The notes: generated from the letters alone by a model not told the origin. A stretch of 64,000 nucleotides of DNA from Eopsaltria australis (GCA_034509425.1 JAVTVJ010000513.1:620001-684000); one strand, 5' to 3'. Positions 1 through 10,657 are shown, numbered from the stretch's first letter. A program made the numbers and translations.

Positions 1-656
1 CAGGATGTGCTGCACAGGTATTTTTCTTTCTGTTCTTCATTGTAACAGAATATTCCCTCCTGACCATCATGTGCTATGACCGCTACGTGTCCATCTGCAA
101 ACCCCTGCACTACGGGACCCTCCTGGGCAGCAGAGCTTGTGCCCACATGGCAGCAGCTGCCTGGGCCAGTGCCTTTCTCAATGCTCTGCTGCATACGGCC
201 AATACATTTTCCCTGCCCCTGTGCCAGGGCAATGTCCTGGGCCAGTTCTTCTGTGAAATCCCACACATCCTCAGGCTCTCCTGCTCACACTCCTACCTAA
301 GAGAACTTGGACTCATTGTGGTTAGTCTTTGTTTGGTGTTTGGCTGTTTTTTGTTCATTGTTTTCTCCTATGTACAGATTTTCAGGGCTGTGCTGAGGAT
401 CCCCTCTGAGCAGGGACGGCACAAAGCCTTTTCCACGTGCCTCCCTCACCTGGCTGTGGTCTCCCTGTTTGTCAGCACTGACATGTTTGCCTACCTGAAG
501 CCCCCCTCCATCTCCTCCCCATCCCTGGATCTGTCACTGTCAGTTCTGTACTCGGTGGTGCCTCCAGTCCTGAACCCTCTCATTTACAGCCTGAGGAACC
601 AGGAGCTCAAGGCTGAAGTGTGGAGACTGATGACTGGACGATTTCAGAAACATTAA
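1..656 (+). CDS. Olfactory receptor, OR14-like, 5'-truncated by the window edge (OR1)
   Basis: Seven-transmembrane odorant receptor of the olfactory sensory neuron membrane, expected to signal through G-olf. The reading frame is open from base 3 to the TAA at 654-656, giving 217 residues. Comparison with the two complete receptors in the window shows that about 93 N-terminal residues (TM1, TM2 and the start of TM3) lie upstream of the window. Visible family motifs are MCYDRYVSIC after TM3, KAFSTCLPHL before TM6 and PLIYSLRNQELK in TM7. Conserved extracellular-loop-2 cysteines are present. No frameshift or internal stop is seen. The repertoire is typical of the avian gamma-c (family 14) expansion, which is knowledge of the family rather than a search result. 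The downstream AATAAA found after OR2 and OR3 is not conserved here. Whether the N-terminal part is intact cannot be judged. Confidence 0.93.
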   Translation, partial: GCAAQVFFFLFFIVTEYSLLTIMCYDRYVSICKPLHYGTLLGSRACAHMAAAAWASAFLNALLHTANTFSLPLCQGNVLGQFFCEIPHILRLSCSHSYLRELGLIVVSLCLVFGCFLFIVFSYVQIFRAVLRIPSEQGRHKAFSTCLPHLAVVSLFVSTDMFAYLKPPSISSPSLDLSLSVLYSVVPPVLNPLIYSLRNQELKAEVWRLMTGRFQKH

Positions 657-990
657 ACTGGTAGCCAATTTCTGCAAATCACTTGCAGGAAAGGTCATGT
701 TTGAGCGTTCGTGTTAGGTTTGGTTGTTGGTTTGTTGTTTTGTTTTAGATTTTTAATATTGTCTACAAAGAATGTTCATAATTTCTGCCATTTCTCATTT
801 TGTTTCTCTCTACATTCACAGTGGCCCCAGACTGTGTCAATGAGGATCTGTGCTCTTGGTGGCTTGAAATAAACTAAAGGATCTCCCTGCAGGGTTTTCA
901 CTGGAGATCCCCCTTTAGTTCCCTTCTCTTGAGCTGCAGCAGCAATGTCTGTGTGCAGAGCTGGTGGCAGATCAGGGCTGGCACAGCAGC
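657..990 (+). other. 3' flank of OR1, homologous to the flanks of OR2 and OR3
   Basis: This sequence aligns by eye with 30779-31130 and 46002-46360, with the same T-rich stretch followed by a short block ending near the words cagagctggtggcagatc. It therefore belongs to the duplicated OR unit. No ORF of interest and no AATAAA is seen close to the stop codon. At about 990 it jumps directly into CR1 sequence. In the OR2 and OR3 units more than 1 kb of other flank lies between these two points, so a deletion is inferred here. Confidence 0.6.
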
Positions 991-2473
991 TCTGCTCCTG
1001 CTGGCCACACCATTCCTGATCCAGGCCAGCTGCCATTGGCCTTCTTAGCCACGTGGGCACACTGCTGGCTCATGTCCAGCCTGCTGCCCATCAGTGCCCC
1101 AGGTCCCTTTCTGCCTGGCCACTGTCCAGCCACTCTGTCCCCAGCCTGTAGCACTGCAGGGGTTGTTGTGGCCAAAGTGCAGGACCTGGCACTTGGTCCT
1201 GTTAAACCTCCCCTTGTTGGATTTGGGCCCTGGGTCCAGCCTGTCCAGGCCCCTCTGCAGAGCCCTCCTACCCTCCAGCAGATCCACACTCACACCCAGC
1301 TTGGTGTCACCTGCAAATTTGCTGATGCTGGACTCAATCCCCTCACCCAGACCATCAATGAAGATATTGAAATCCACGCTGGCTGGGTCTGAGCTCTCGG
1401 CCATCCTGTAGGTGCTGTGTGATGGCACTCAGGGTGATCTGTTCCATAGCCTTGCCAGGCACCGAGGTCAGGCTGACAGGCCTGGAGTTCCCCAGATCCT
1501 CCTTCCAGCCCTTCTTGGGGATGGGGTCACATTGGCACCTCCAGGGCTCTGGGACCTCCCTGCTGAGCCAGGACTGATGAGAAATGATGGAGAGCAGCTT
1601 GGGGAGCTCATCCAGCAGCTCCATCATGCCCCTAGGATGGATCCCATCTGGTCCCAGAGACACCTGTGAGCATCTGAGTGGCTCAGCAGGTCCCCAGCTG
1701 CTTCCTCCTGGATTACAGGGGGCTGTTCTGCTCCCTGTCCCATCTACCAGCTCAGGAGAACATCTGTCCTGAGGATGACCTGTCTTATTGTTGAAAACTG
1801 AGGCAAAGAAGGGGTTGAGTAGCTCAGCCTTTTCCTCATGTTCAGTTACTATATTCCCTACAGCTTCCAATAAAGAGTAGGGGTTCTCCTTATCAGTCCT
1901 TTTGCTATAAATTTATTTATAAAAACATTTTTTATTATCCTTTACAGAAGTGGCCAGGTTAAGCTCTAATTTAGCTTTCAGCTCTCTAGTTTTTCTTTCT
2001 GCATGACCTGACAACATTCTTAAACACTTCCTAAGTGTCCTGACCTTTTGTCCACAAGTGATACACCCTCTTTGTTCCCCTGAGTTTTCACAAAAGCTCC
2101 ATGCCCAGTCAGGCCAGTCATTTTCCTTACTGGCTCATCTTTTGGCACACACAGGGACAGGCTGCTCCTTCCCCATTGAGATTACTCTCTTGAGGTGTGT
2201 CCAGCCTTCCTGGACCCCTTTCTTTTTAAGGGCTGTTTCCTTTAAAAGAATCGTTACCAGATTCAGTACTCTCCAAATCAGCATCCTGAATAGGCCAAAG
2301 TCTGCCCTCCGTAATTCCAGTGCAGAAGTTCTGTTGATGCCCCTCCTTCTTTCACAGAATATTGAAAACTCAATTATTTCATGGTCACTGTACCCCCACC
2401 GACCACCACATCTCCCACCAGCCCTTCTCTGTTTGGGAGCAGCAGGAGACAGAGCTTTCCTTGGCTGTGGGAG
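991..2473 (-). mobile_element. CR1 LINE fragment (endonuclease C-terminus plus RT, internally deleted)
   Basis: Reading the minus strand from 2470 downward gives the C-terminal endonuclease region (words such as GYSDHEIIEFSI and RRADFGLF). It is followed by the linker and the start of the RT ([27 protein letters not shown]). Near 1378 the frame jumps to a later RT segment ([19 protein letters not shown]). The skipped part would contain the central RT palm, including the YxDD box, so the element is dead. It is also cut at its 3' end, since the terminal CR1 sequence present at 32391 and 47113 is missing. CR1 is the dominant LINE of birds; the exact subfamily is not assignable by eye. Confidence 0.88.
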
Positions 2474-2934
2474 TGTCACCAAAAATTCAGTAAAATAAAA
2501 ACTCCTTAACACCAATGCAGCATTAAGAAGCAGCATTCTTTATTCGGCCGGATGCACAGGGGATGGCTCCTCCCAAAGCTGCGCATGCTGAGAACAGGAG
2601 AGTTTCTGTTTATATTCTGTATTTTGCACACATATTCATTGATTGTCCTGCACTAAACATACATCTGAGAATCATTTCCCCACAATCATTAACATATTTC
2701 CCCTCCCCTTTACACACGCGTTCTTCTGTCCTGGGGGTCTCTCTGGTGGTCCCTGGTGGTCGTGGACCCCAGTGTTCCAGTGGGCCTGGCTGAGCTGGCA
2801 GGACACTGAGGCTGCTGAACTTCCAGTTCCCCTTCTCACACAATGGGCATTGTGTGCTTTCCATGGGCCAGTGGTTTTGGAGAACAAGCATTGTGTGAGC
2901 TCAGCAGGTGTAGGCAATTTATCATCTGGTAACA
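2474..2934 (-). repeat. Solo LTR, family A, copy 1
   Basis: About 461 bp, bounded on the plus strand by TGTCACC and GGTAACA, which are imperfect inverted termini. On the minus strand it carries the polyadenylation word GAATAAAGAATGCTGC shared with the copies at 15418-15892 and 40019-40489. It abuts the 5'-truncated end of the CR1 element on the left. No clear target-site duplication is seen. LTR nature is inferred from the termini, the polyadenylation signal and the repeated occurrence. Confidence 0.6.
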
Positions 2935-3394
2935 TGAGGTCACTGAGGGGGGTGTGACATCACAGAGTGGGTGATGTGAGGTGAAGTGTACGAGCAGCTA
3001 TGACATCATAGGCCATATCTGTGACATCACAGAGCAGGCTGTGATATCACAGTGGAGCTGTGTGACATTCCAGGAGGGCTGTGTGAGGTCACTGGGTTGG
3101 TCACTCTGCCCCAGCTCCCCCTCACAGTTTCCCCAGACAAGTCCAATGCTGTCCATGCCCAGCGGGGTCCCCTGTCCCCCAGGATCCCCCGGCCCACCTG
3201 GAGCCACAGCCTCCACCAAAGGATGTTCCACAAGATCCACCCCAGAGCCTGACACAGGGACAAGGGGCCAGGGCTGTGTGACCAGGACATCAAGGACATG
3301 GATTATCCAGGTCACTGAGGCCTGGTTTGGGCTCCCCAGGGCAGGAAAGATGTCTGGCAGCTGGAGCAGGGTTAGGGAAGGACCTCCAAGGTGG
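2935..3394. repeat. Degenerate repeat rich in GTGACATCAC words
   Basis: Non-coding stretch in which the word TGACATCA and close variants recur between 2955 and 3090, for example around 2957, 3002 and 3022. It passes into GC-rich sequence with no recognisable gene. The reading frames crossing it are long only because the composition is stop-poor. Confidence 0.35.
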
Positions 3395-3480
3395 GGCTGG
3401 AGCCCTTTGGCTGTGAGGAGAGGCTGAGGGAGCTGGGCTTGTCCAGCCTGGAGCAGGGAAGGCTGAGGGGCTGATATCAA
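3395..3480 (+). mobile_element. Short CR1 fragment, sense orientation
   Basis: The plus strand reads GTGAGGAGAGGCTGAGGGAG and then a run encoding the late ORF2 motif in which an arginine/leucine-rich REL-GL segment is followed by SLEQGRL. This is the standard CR1 region just upstream of the 3' end. It is truncated on both sides. Confidence 0.55.
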
Positions 3481-3800
3481 TCTATATATAAACAGGAAAA
3501 CAAAACTAAACAGGGCAAAAAACATCCCTGCATTTTTTTTTAATTTAGTATATTCAGTTTGAACACACTTCTGAAATCTGTCTAATTTTCCCCAAAAGAT
3601 TTGAAGACTTAAAATTAAATTATTCCCAGGGGTTTGTCTTATTAGAGTGATTTGTAATATTAATGACGCTTTGGCACTGAATTCCTGAACTGAAGAGCTG
3701 AAGACTGAACAAGCCTCTGGAGATGTAAAATTCATCAGGAACCTCCAGGTTGCTGAGGATCCATCCTCAGCAGAGCAGGAATGAACAGATTCCAGGGGTT
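3481..3800 (-). repeat. Duplicated block E, copy 1
   Basis: AT-rich block that matches, in reverse orientation, sequence at 16190-16382 plus 18019-18190, and at 50240-50530; in the same orientation it matches 39400-39700. Shared landmarks are the words for a TTGCTGAGGATCCAT junction, TTATTCCCAGGGG and the AACAGGAAAA stretch. No gene is present. It marks a segment repeatedly copied through this OR cluster. Confidence 0.6.
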
Positions 3801-3825
3801 TCCAGGCTGCTAAAGAGCTCTGAGC

Positions 3826-4180
3826 TCACGTGCAGTCACAGGGGCTCCACGGTGACATCTCAGTTGTCTCCAGCCTGCTCAGAAGCAGAGAGGTCACAGA
3901 CACACCCAGGGGCTCCACGGTGACACCCCAAGGGTCTCTGGGCTGCTGAAGAGCCGTGAGGTCACAGACAGTCCCAGGGTCCCACAGTGACAACAGAGGG
4001 GTCTCTGCACTGCCAAGGAGCCAACTTGTCACAGGCAGTGACAGGAGTGCAGTGGTGACATCCCTGTGCTCCTAAGGAACAGTGAGGTCACAGACACTCA
4101 CAGGGGCTCCATGGGGACATCCCAGGAGTCCCCAGGCTGCCAAAGAGCTGGGATGTCACAGACACTCACAGGGGTTCCTC
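3826..4180. repeat. Tandem repeat, about 65 bp period, about six units
   Basis: The word GTCACAGACA or a close variant recurs near 3836, 3893, 3961, 4028, 4087 and 4155, giving spacings of roughly 57 to 69 bp. Each is followed by CAGGGGCTCC-like and GTGACA-like words. The units are clearly diverged. No coding potential is inferred. Confidence 0.7.
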
Positions 4181-4184
4181 TCAT

Positions 4185-4534
4185 GGGCACAGTGGGAGCT
4201 TCAGGCAAAGTTGATCACAGAAGCTCCTGTTGGGTCCCGAGGTGCAGAAAGGACCACCAACACCCCAATTACACCCCCAAGGTCCCCCAAACCAGCACCC
4301 CCAGGCTTTCTAAACTCCTATGAGAGGAGCCTGGGAGCAGCTGGATCCAATCCCAGCCCCAGACTTTGTCAAGGGTTTCTGTGTAAAGGATTAGACCAGT
4401 GGAATTGAACCCTTGTACAACTTTGTCCCACAACATGAAGGAGGGCAAAACAAAAGTATTTCTATAAATATAGATATGACTGATTATGATCATGATTAGA
4501 GAAACATCATCATCAGAATTACTTACTGCACAGT
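4185..4534. other. No recognisable feature
   Basis: Single-copy-looking sequence between the 65-bp repeat and the ERV-L-like provirus. No gene, repeat unit or RNA is recognised. It is AT-rich after about 4440. It does not match the sequence on the other side of the provirus. Confidence 0.4.
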
Positions 4535-5084
4535 TGTGGTAGTTTGAAAAACAAATCAGTGAGAGGCTCAAAGTCAGAACTACAATTTAATAGGAAAAAA
4601 TGTAGTAATACAAAAAAAAAAAAAAAGAAACCACTGACAGAGTCAGAATACAACCTGACACCCTGTCGGTCAGGGTGTTGGTAGTAGTCTACTTAGAAGG
4701 TGGTTGCAGTCCTCTGGGAGTGATAGATGCGGTTCTGTTGAAGCAATGATCCTGTGAAAGGTGTAGTTCTCCTCTGAAGGTCCAGTGGTGGTGTAGAAGG
4801 GTCTGGTCTTCCTCAGGGAATCCCGTGGAAAAAGCTGCCTATGGTGCTTCAGATCTCAGTTTATATGCAGATCGGGATACATTGGTTCCTCCCCCTGGGC
4901 GGGGCATCGCACAATGGGATGGTGAGCGACTATCTGCAATGTTTGGGGTGAGTGAAGTGCCCATCCGGCCCCAACGACCGGCCCATTAGCAAACCATTCT
5001 GCAGCCATCAGGAACACTGCCACGCCCAGCCCCCAACGTCCCACGAAGATGGTGATAGAATACATACCATTGTAACCTAAGACA
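4535..5084 (-). repeat. 3' LTR of the ERV-L-like provirus
   Basis: About 550 bp and nearly identical to 10122-10657. On the minus strand it starts TGTCTTAGG and ends CTACCACA, giving TG...CA termini. It contains a homopolymer A tract on the plus strand near 4612-4626 that is longer than in the 5' LTR. An ATTAAA polyadenylation variant lies on the minus strand near 4585. Confidence 0.93.
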
Positions 5085-5100
5085 TTATCCACCCCTTATT
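5085..5100 (-). promoter_or_regulatory. Polypurine-tract-like sequence before the 3' LTR
   Basis: On the minus strand the bases next to the LTR read AATAAGGGGTGGATAA, a purine-rich stretch in the position where plus-strand DNA synthesis would be primed. It is imperfect; the assignment rests on position. Confidence 0.5.
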
Positions 5101-6159
5101 CTATCACCATCTATGTGATACCTAAACTAGTACTCCCTTTATATATATATATACATATACAATGAAACTTTATACACAGTTCACACTTAAAATTAAGTTT
5201 CCTTGTGGTATACAATGGGTTTCCCCATCTTTCTGCATTACCCACCAAGTGTAACCAGGTCCTTGAGCAAAAACAACTCTGCGGATAGGTTTGCTTTTGT
5301 CTGAGGTGGGACTAATCTAAACAGTCTTTCCTAAAATTCTTCTCATGTGTACCACAGGGACTCTGTCTCCGTCCATTGTGTGCAAGGGTTCAGACTGGGC
5401 AGGACCAGCTCAATTGATGGAGCCTTGTGTGTTGACCATCCAGGTGGCCTTTGCTAAGTTCACTTCTCAATTTTTGAAGGTCCCCCTGCCAAGTGCCTTC
5501 AGGGTGGTCTTAAGTAGTCCGTTGCACCGTTCAACTTTCCCGGCAGCTGGTGCATGATAAGGGATATGATATATCTACTCGATGCTATGTTCTCTGGCCC
5601 AGCTGTTTATAAGGCTATTCTTGAAATGGGTCCCAAAGTCCGACTCAATTCTCTCAGGGGTGCCATGTCTCTACAAGACTTGCTTTTCCAGGCCTAAGAT
5701 GGTGTTTCGGGCAGTAGCATGAGGCACAGCGTAGGTCTCTAACCATCCAGTGGTTGCTTCCACCATGGTCAGCACGTAGCGCTTGCCTTGGCGGGTTTGG
5801 GGAAGGGCGATGTAGTCAATTTGTCAGGTTTCCCCATACCTATACTTCGACCATCGTCCACCGTACCACAGAGGCTTCACCCGCTTGGCCTGCTTGATCA
5901 TAGCGCAGGTCTCGCAGCCATGGATTACCTATGAGATGCTGTCCATGGTCAAGTCCACCCCTCGGTCATGAGCCCATCGGTACGTTGCATCTCGCCTGAT
6001 GACCAGAGGCATCATGGTCCCAACGAGCTAGAAATAATTCTCCTTTGTGCTGCCAGTCCAGATCCACCTGTGATACTCTCAGTCTGGCAGCTCGGTCCAC
6101 CTGCTCGTTGTTACGATGCTCTTCATTGGCCCGACTCCTGGGTCATGTGCATCCACATG
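5101..6159 (-). pseudogene. Integrase remnant of the ERV-L-like pol
   Basis: Downstream of the RNase H frame the minus strand still shows scattered integrase landmarks. These are a zinc-binding Cys-x2-Cys word near 5915, an aspartate-containing DYI word near 5815 and a D-F-G-T-H word near 5630. They lie in a frame broken by several stops and shifts. The catalytic core cannot be read as one protein. It follows the RNase H domain in the order expected for ERV-L pol. The last part, near 5101-5240, is degenerate. Confidence 0.75.
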
Positions 6160-8361
6160 TCAAACCTTCACAGTCAGCCTCTCTACACGGGTAGCAATGT
6201 CCTGCCAAATCTCAGCGGCCCAGATGGGTTTCCCTCTGCGCTGCCAGTTGGCCTTTCTCCAGTGATTCAACCAACCCCACAAAGCGTTAGCTACCATCCA
6301 GGAGTCGGTGTAGAGATAGAGCCGAGGCCACTTCTCTCGCTCAGCAATATCCAAAGCCAGCTGGACGGCTTTAAGCTCTGCGACCTGACTCGATCCACCT
6401 TCTCCCTCAGTGGCTTGTGCAACTCGTTGTGTGGGGCTCCATACAGCAGCTTTCCACTTCTGGTTAGCACCCACAATTCGGCAGGAACCATCAGTGAAGA
6501 GGGCATATCGTCTTTCACTCTCCGGTAGCTCGTTATATGGTGGGGCTTCCTCAGCACGTGTCACTTGCCCCTCCTCTTCTTCAGAAGATAACCTAAAAGT
6601 CTCACCTTCAGGCTAGTTTGTTATAATTTCCAGAATTCCAGGGCAATTAGGGTCTCCTATCTGGGCTCGCTGTGTGATCAGCGCAATCCACTTGCTCCAC
6701 GTGGCGTCGGTGGCATGATGTGTGGAAGGAACCCTTCCCTTGAACATCCAACCCAGCACTGGTAGTCGGGGTGCCAGAAGCAGCTGTGCTTCAGTGCCAA
6801 TTACTTCCGAGGCAGCTCGAACTCCTTCATAAGCCGCAAGAATCTCTTTCTCGGTTGGGGTATAGCTGGCCTCAGATCCTTTGTGTCCCTGACTCCAGAA
6901 CCCAAGTGGTTGTCCTCGAGCCTCTTCAGGTCCCTTCTGCCACAGGCTCCAGGATGGACCATTCTCCCTGGCTGCAGTGTAGAGCACATTTTTCACATCC
7001 TGTCCTGTTCTGACTGGCCCAAGGGCTACTGCATGGGCAATCTCCTGCTTAATTTGTTCGAATGCTTGTTGTTGCTCAATACCCCACTGGAAATCATTTC
7101 TTTTTCGTGTCACGAGGTAAAGAGGGCTTACAATTGTGCTGTATTCTGGAATATGCATTCTCCAAAACCCGACAGCTCCTAGAAAAGCCTGGGTTTCCTT
7201 CTTGTTCGTAGGTGGGGACATAGCAGTGATCTTGTTGACTACTTCTGTTGGGATCTGGCAACGTCCATCTTGCCACTTGACTCCTAAGAACTGGATTTCT
7301 TGAGCGGGTCCCTTAACCTTACATCGCTTGATGGCAAAACCAGCTCTTAGGAGAATCTGGAAGATCTTCTTTCCTTTCTCAAAGACTTCCTCTGCTGTGT
7401 TTCCCCATACGATAATGTCGTTGATGTACTGCAAATGTTCTGGAGCCTCACCCTTTTCCAGTGCAGCCTGGATCAGTCCATGGCAGATGGTGGGGCTGTG
7501 CTTCCACCCCTGGGGGAGTCTGTTCCAGATGTATTGCACGCCCCTCCAGGTGAAAGCAAACTGAGGCCTGCACTCTGCTGCCAGAGGAATGGAGAAAAAG
7601 GCATTGGCAATATCGATGGTCGCGTACCACTTTGCTGCCTTGGATTCCAGTTCATACTGAAGTTCCAACATGTCTGGCACAGCAGCACTCAGTGGTGGTG
7701 TGACCTCATTCAGGCCACGATAATCCACTGTCAGTCTCCATTCTCCACTGGACTTACGCACTGGCCATATAGGGCTGTTAAAGGGTGAATGAGCTTTGCT
7801 GACCACCCCTTGGCTCTGCAGTTTACGAATCATCTCGTGGATGGGAACCACAGAGTCTCTGTCTGTGCGGTACTGTCGTCGGTGCACTGTCGCCGTGGCA
7901 ATTGGTACCTGCTGTTCTTCAACTTCTAGCAGTCCCACAGCAGAGGGGTCATCTGAGAGACCAGGCAAGGTATTTAGCTGTTGGATGTCTTTTGTTTCTA
8001 CTGCGGCTATCTCGAAAGCCCAACGATGTCCTTTTGGGTCTTTGAAATACCCATTTCTAAGATAGTCTATGCTCAGGATGCATGGGGCCTCTGGGCCGGT
8101 CACGATGGGGTGTTTCTGCCACTCATTCCCAGTTAAACTTACTTCAGCTTCTAATACAGTCAGCTGCTGGGATCCTCCTGTCACCCCAGAAATAGAAATA
8201 GATTCTGTTCTCACGTACCTTGATGGCATCAGGGTACATTGAGCGCCGGTGGCAACCAAAGCCGTGTATCTTTGTGGGTCAGATGTACCAGGCCATCGGA
8301 TCCACACAGTCCAATAGATCCGGTTGTCCCTTTCCTCTACCTGGCTAGAGGCAGGGCCCCT
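6160..8361 (-). pseudogene. pol of the ERV-L-like provirus: protease, RT and RNase H, inactivated
   Basis: The frame is open from the gag stop to 6613, where a TAG interrupts it, and continues in the same frame to a stop at 6160. Order: a protease remnant whose catalytic triplet reads ATGA instead of beginning with aspartate (near 8250); RT with the motifs HSPFNSPIWPV, LPQGWKHSPT and QFLGVKWQ; then RNase H with LFTDGSC, AELKAV and YTDSWMV. The RT active-site box reads YIND, so the first catalytic aspartate has become asparagine (near 7415). Both changes would abolish activity of the product, independent of the nonsense codons. The sequence resembles ERV-L-type pol. The frame is the same as gag, separated by one TAG at 8362-8364. 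Confidence 0.9.
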
Positions 8362-10041
8362 CTATTCCTGATGGTGGTACACATTGCTCTCTTCCTGTAA
8401 ATATGTTCTAGAGGTCCCTTCAAGAGGATCAGTCATATCATCATTCCTATACTGTTCAGGGTTCTGTCCACAAGAGACCGGAGCAGCGTTGACTCTAGGT
8501 GGGCTCCTTGTGGTAGCTGTTCCTCTTTTCAGTTCACGTACTTGGGCTGCTAAGAAAGAGGTGGGTTTTCTGTCCCACTTTCTCATGTCTTCTCCATGCT
8601 CCTGAAGGAAAAACCAGAGGTTACCTCGTGGAGTGTATCTTCTCTCTCTGGCTGGAGAATGTTGGCTCTTAATAGCAGAGACCCTTGTTGGTTCTGGCGA
8701 GATGTGGTGAATTTCTTGCTTCAGCTCCTTTCTGAGTTTCTCTTCTAAGTTCCAGACGTGCTCAGCCAGCTGTGTTTCCACAGATGAGACATGGGTGTGA
8801 AATGGGGCAGTGACAGTGTCCTCATAAATTCTTAGTTTGTTGACCAGTACTCCCACCTTGTCCACTCCTTCCCTCCACTGCAGTGTTGCTAGGTAACGGG
8901 AGTATATCTCTGGTCCAAGCCGTGCGAATCTCAACCACATCTGTGACGTGCATTGGAAATCATCTGGGTTCTTGGGGAATCTGTCATCTTCTGAGGAAAT
9001 GATCTCCAGCACGGCCAATTCTCTCAGGCATCGGATACCTTGTTCCATTGTGCTCCATTTTCCTTGGTGCATCTGGAGGTCTTCTTTACAAAGGTATCTG
9101 TCTTTTATACTTGCCAACAGTCACCACCAGAGGCTGAGAGTTTCTTGGGTTTTCCCGATCCCCTGGTCAATGACCACATCCTGGGTCAGGGATCCAAGTT
9201 GCCTGGCCTCACTTCCATCTAGCATGGTGTCATTGGCTGCAGCGTCCCAGATGCGAAGAAGCCAGGTCAGGATGGATTCATTTGTCTGGCGGGTGAACTC
9301 CCTCCGTAGGTCACGCAGCTCACCCAGGGATAAGGAGCGAGTGATGATCTCTGGCTCTGTCTCTTCTGCTTGGTGCGAAGGTCCAGCCTCCTCCTCATTG
9401 GTCACTGTGCGGGCTGATTTGCTCCTGGTTTTCTTTTTCTGAAGGGGGGCAACTGCTACTGGCTTAGGCTGTTCTGGCTTGGTGATGGCTTGTGTGGAGA
9501 CTCTGTCGTTTCTTTCAGTCTCTTTTTCCTCCATGACAGTTTGTTTAGATACGATGCCTGTTGTTCTGCTGCTTTTCTTGTCCTCATCCTGAGGATACTG
9601 TGCTGCATCGAGCATTGTTCTGACTCTAAGCATGGTGTACACAGTGCAGGTCATAGAGAGAAAAGAAAACAGAACTGACAGCAAGATTATACTATCTTTG
9701 ACATCCAAAGGGAACTCAATATTTTCAAAAACTGTTGTGTCAGGTCTGAAAGGCTGAAAGAAACTATTCTCAACTCTTTCCCCTAGGGGCTGGGTGTGAT
9801 TGTTGAGGAGGCCCCAGATGTAACAGCCCATACCAGGACAAGCAAACAAAATTGAGTATATATTCCGAATGGTGTTCATTGCCTCGGAGGTTATCATGTA
9901 ATAGACATAGTAAACTAGTAAAGCAATTTTTATACGATACCCCGGCCTACACAGGAGCATTACCACAGGCAGGTAATTCCCTGTCTGCGGAAATATATAG
10001 AGAGCAAGGTACAGGACACATGTAAGTATGTTGAGTATCAT
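8362..10041 (-). pseudogene. gag of the ERV-L-like provirus, one internal stop
   Basis: About 560 codons in one frame, with a TGA at 9121-9123 splitting it. The N-terminal half has several hydrophobic, membrane-like segments (for example around residues 1-20, 35-60 and 110-140), then a charged K/R/E-rich linker. The second half is capsid-like and ends in a charged tail with no CCHC zinc knuckle. The start was placed at the ATG at 10039-10041, downstream of the primer site. An ATG inside the primer site is in the same frame and cannot be excluded. The terminal stop is TAG at 8362-8364, and pol continues in frame after it. Confidence 0.82.
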
Positions 10042-10098
10042 GGTGAATAGGTGGCTTCTAGAACACAAAATTGTAATTCTGACTTTCCTCACAGCCTG

Positions 10099-10116
10099 GC
10101 CGCACATTGGGTGCCA
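10099..10116 (-). promoter_or_regulatory. Primer binding site, tRNA-Lys-like
   Basis: Five bases inside the 5' LTR, the minus strand reads TGGCACCCAATGTGCGGC. This differs from the common lysine-tRNA primer site at three positions, two of which look like decayed CpGs. The position directly after the LTR supports the call; the exact tRNA is inference. Confidence 0.65.
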
Positions 10117-10121
10117 AAAAA

Positions 10122-10657
10122 TGTGGTAGTTTGAAAACAAATCAGTGAGAGGCTCAAAGTCAGAACTACAATTTAATAGGAAAAAAACGTAATAATACAA
10201 AAAAACGCTGACAGAGTCAGAATACAATCTGACACCCTGTCGGTCAGGGTGTTGGTAGTAGTCCACTTAGAAGGTGGTTGCAGTCCTCTGGGAGTGATAG
10301 ATGCGGTTCTGTTGAAGCAATGATCCTGTGAAAGGTGTAGTTCTCCTCTGAAGGTCCAGTGGTGGTATAGAAGGGTCTGGTCTTCCTCTGGGAATCCCGT
10401 GGAAAAAGCTGCCTATAGTGCTTCAAATCTCAGGTTATATGCAGATCGGGATACATTGGTTCCTCCCCCTGGGCGGGGCATCTCACAATGGGATGATGAG
10501 CGACTATCTGCAATGTTTGGGGTGAGTGAAGTGCCCATCTGGCCCCAACGACTGGCCCATTAGCAAACCATTCTGCGGCCATCAGGAACACTGCCACGCC
10601 CGGCCCCAACATCCCACGAAGATGGTGATAGAATACATACCATTGTAACCTAAGACA
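10122..10657 (-). repeat. 5' LTR of the ERV-L-like provirus
   Basis: 536 bp with TG...CA ends, in the same orientation as the 3' LTR. On the minus strand the order is a GC-rich box (near 10465-10480), a CCAAT word (near 10456) and a CATATAA TATA-like box (10435-10441), followed by the R/U5 part and an ATTAAA near 10172. The outer edge at 10657 abuts sequence that in other copies of this segment runs uninterrupted into an OR 5' flank. Confidence 0.92.
10430..10490 (-). promoter_or_regulatory. Core promoter of the ERV-L-like 5' LTR
   Basis: Minus strand: CCCCGCCCAGGGGG GC box, GGAACCAATG CCAAT box, then GCATATAACC TATA-like box within about 50 bp. The spacing is typical of a retroviral U3. Activity is not implied. 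Confidence 0.5.

Larger units (their letters stand above)
4535..10657 (-). mobile_element. ERV-L-like endogenous provirus with both LTRs, no env
   Basis: A 6.1-kb provirus on the minus strand: 5' LTR at 10122-10657, primer site, gag, pol, a polypurine-like stretch and the 3' LTR at 4535-5084. Gag and the protease/RT/RNase H part of pol lie in one continuous frame (10041 down to 6160) broken by only three stop codons. Integrase is more decayed. The gag has several membrane-like hydrophobic segments, and there is no env between pol and the 3' LTR; both points fit ERV-L-type elements. The LTRs differ at roughly 14 positions by eye (near 3%), so it is not a recent insertion. Flanking bases show no matching target duplication. 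Confidence 0.9.

Noticed and set aside
4856..5092. 78-codon frame inside the ERV-L-like LTR, partly kept in the other LTR
   Set aside because: It crosses the U3 region and LTR edge and shows no known domain; the LTRs would share it by common origin.
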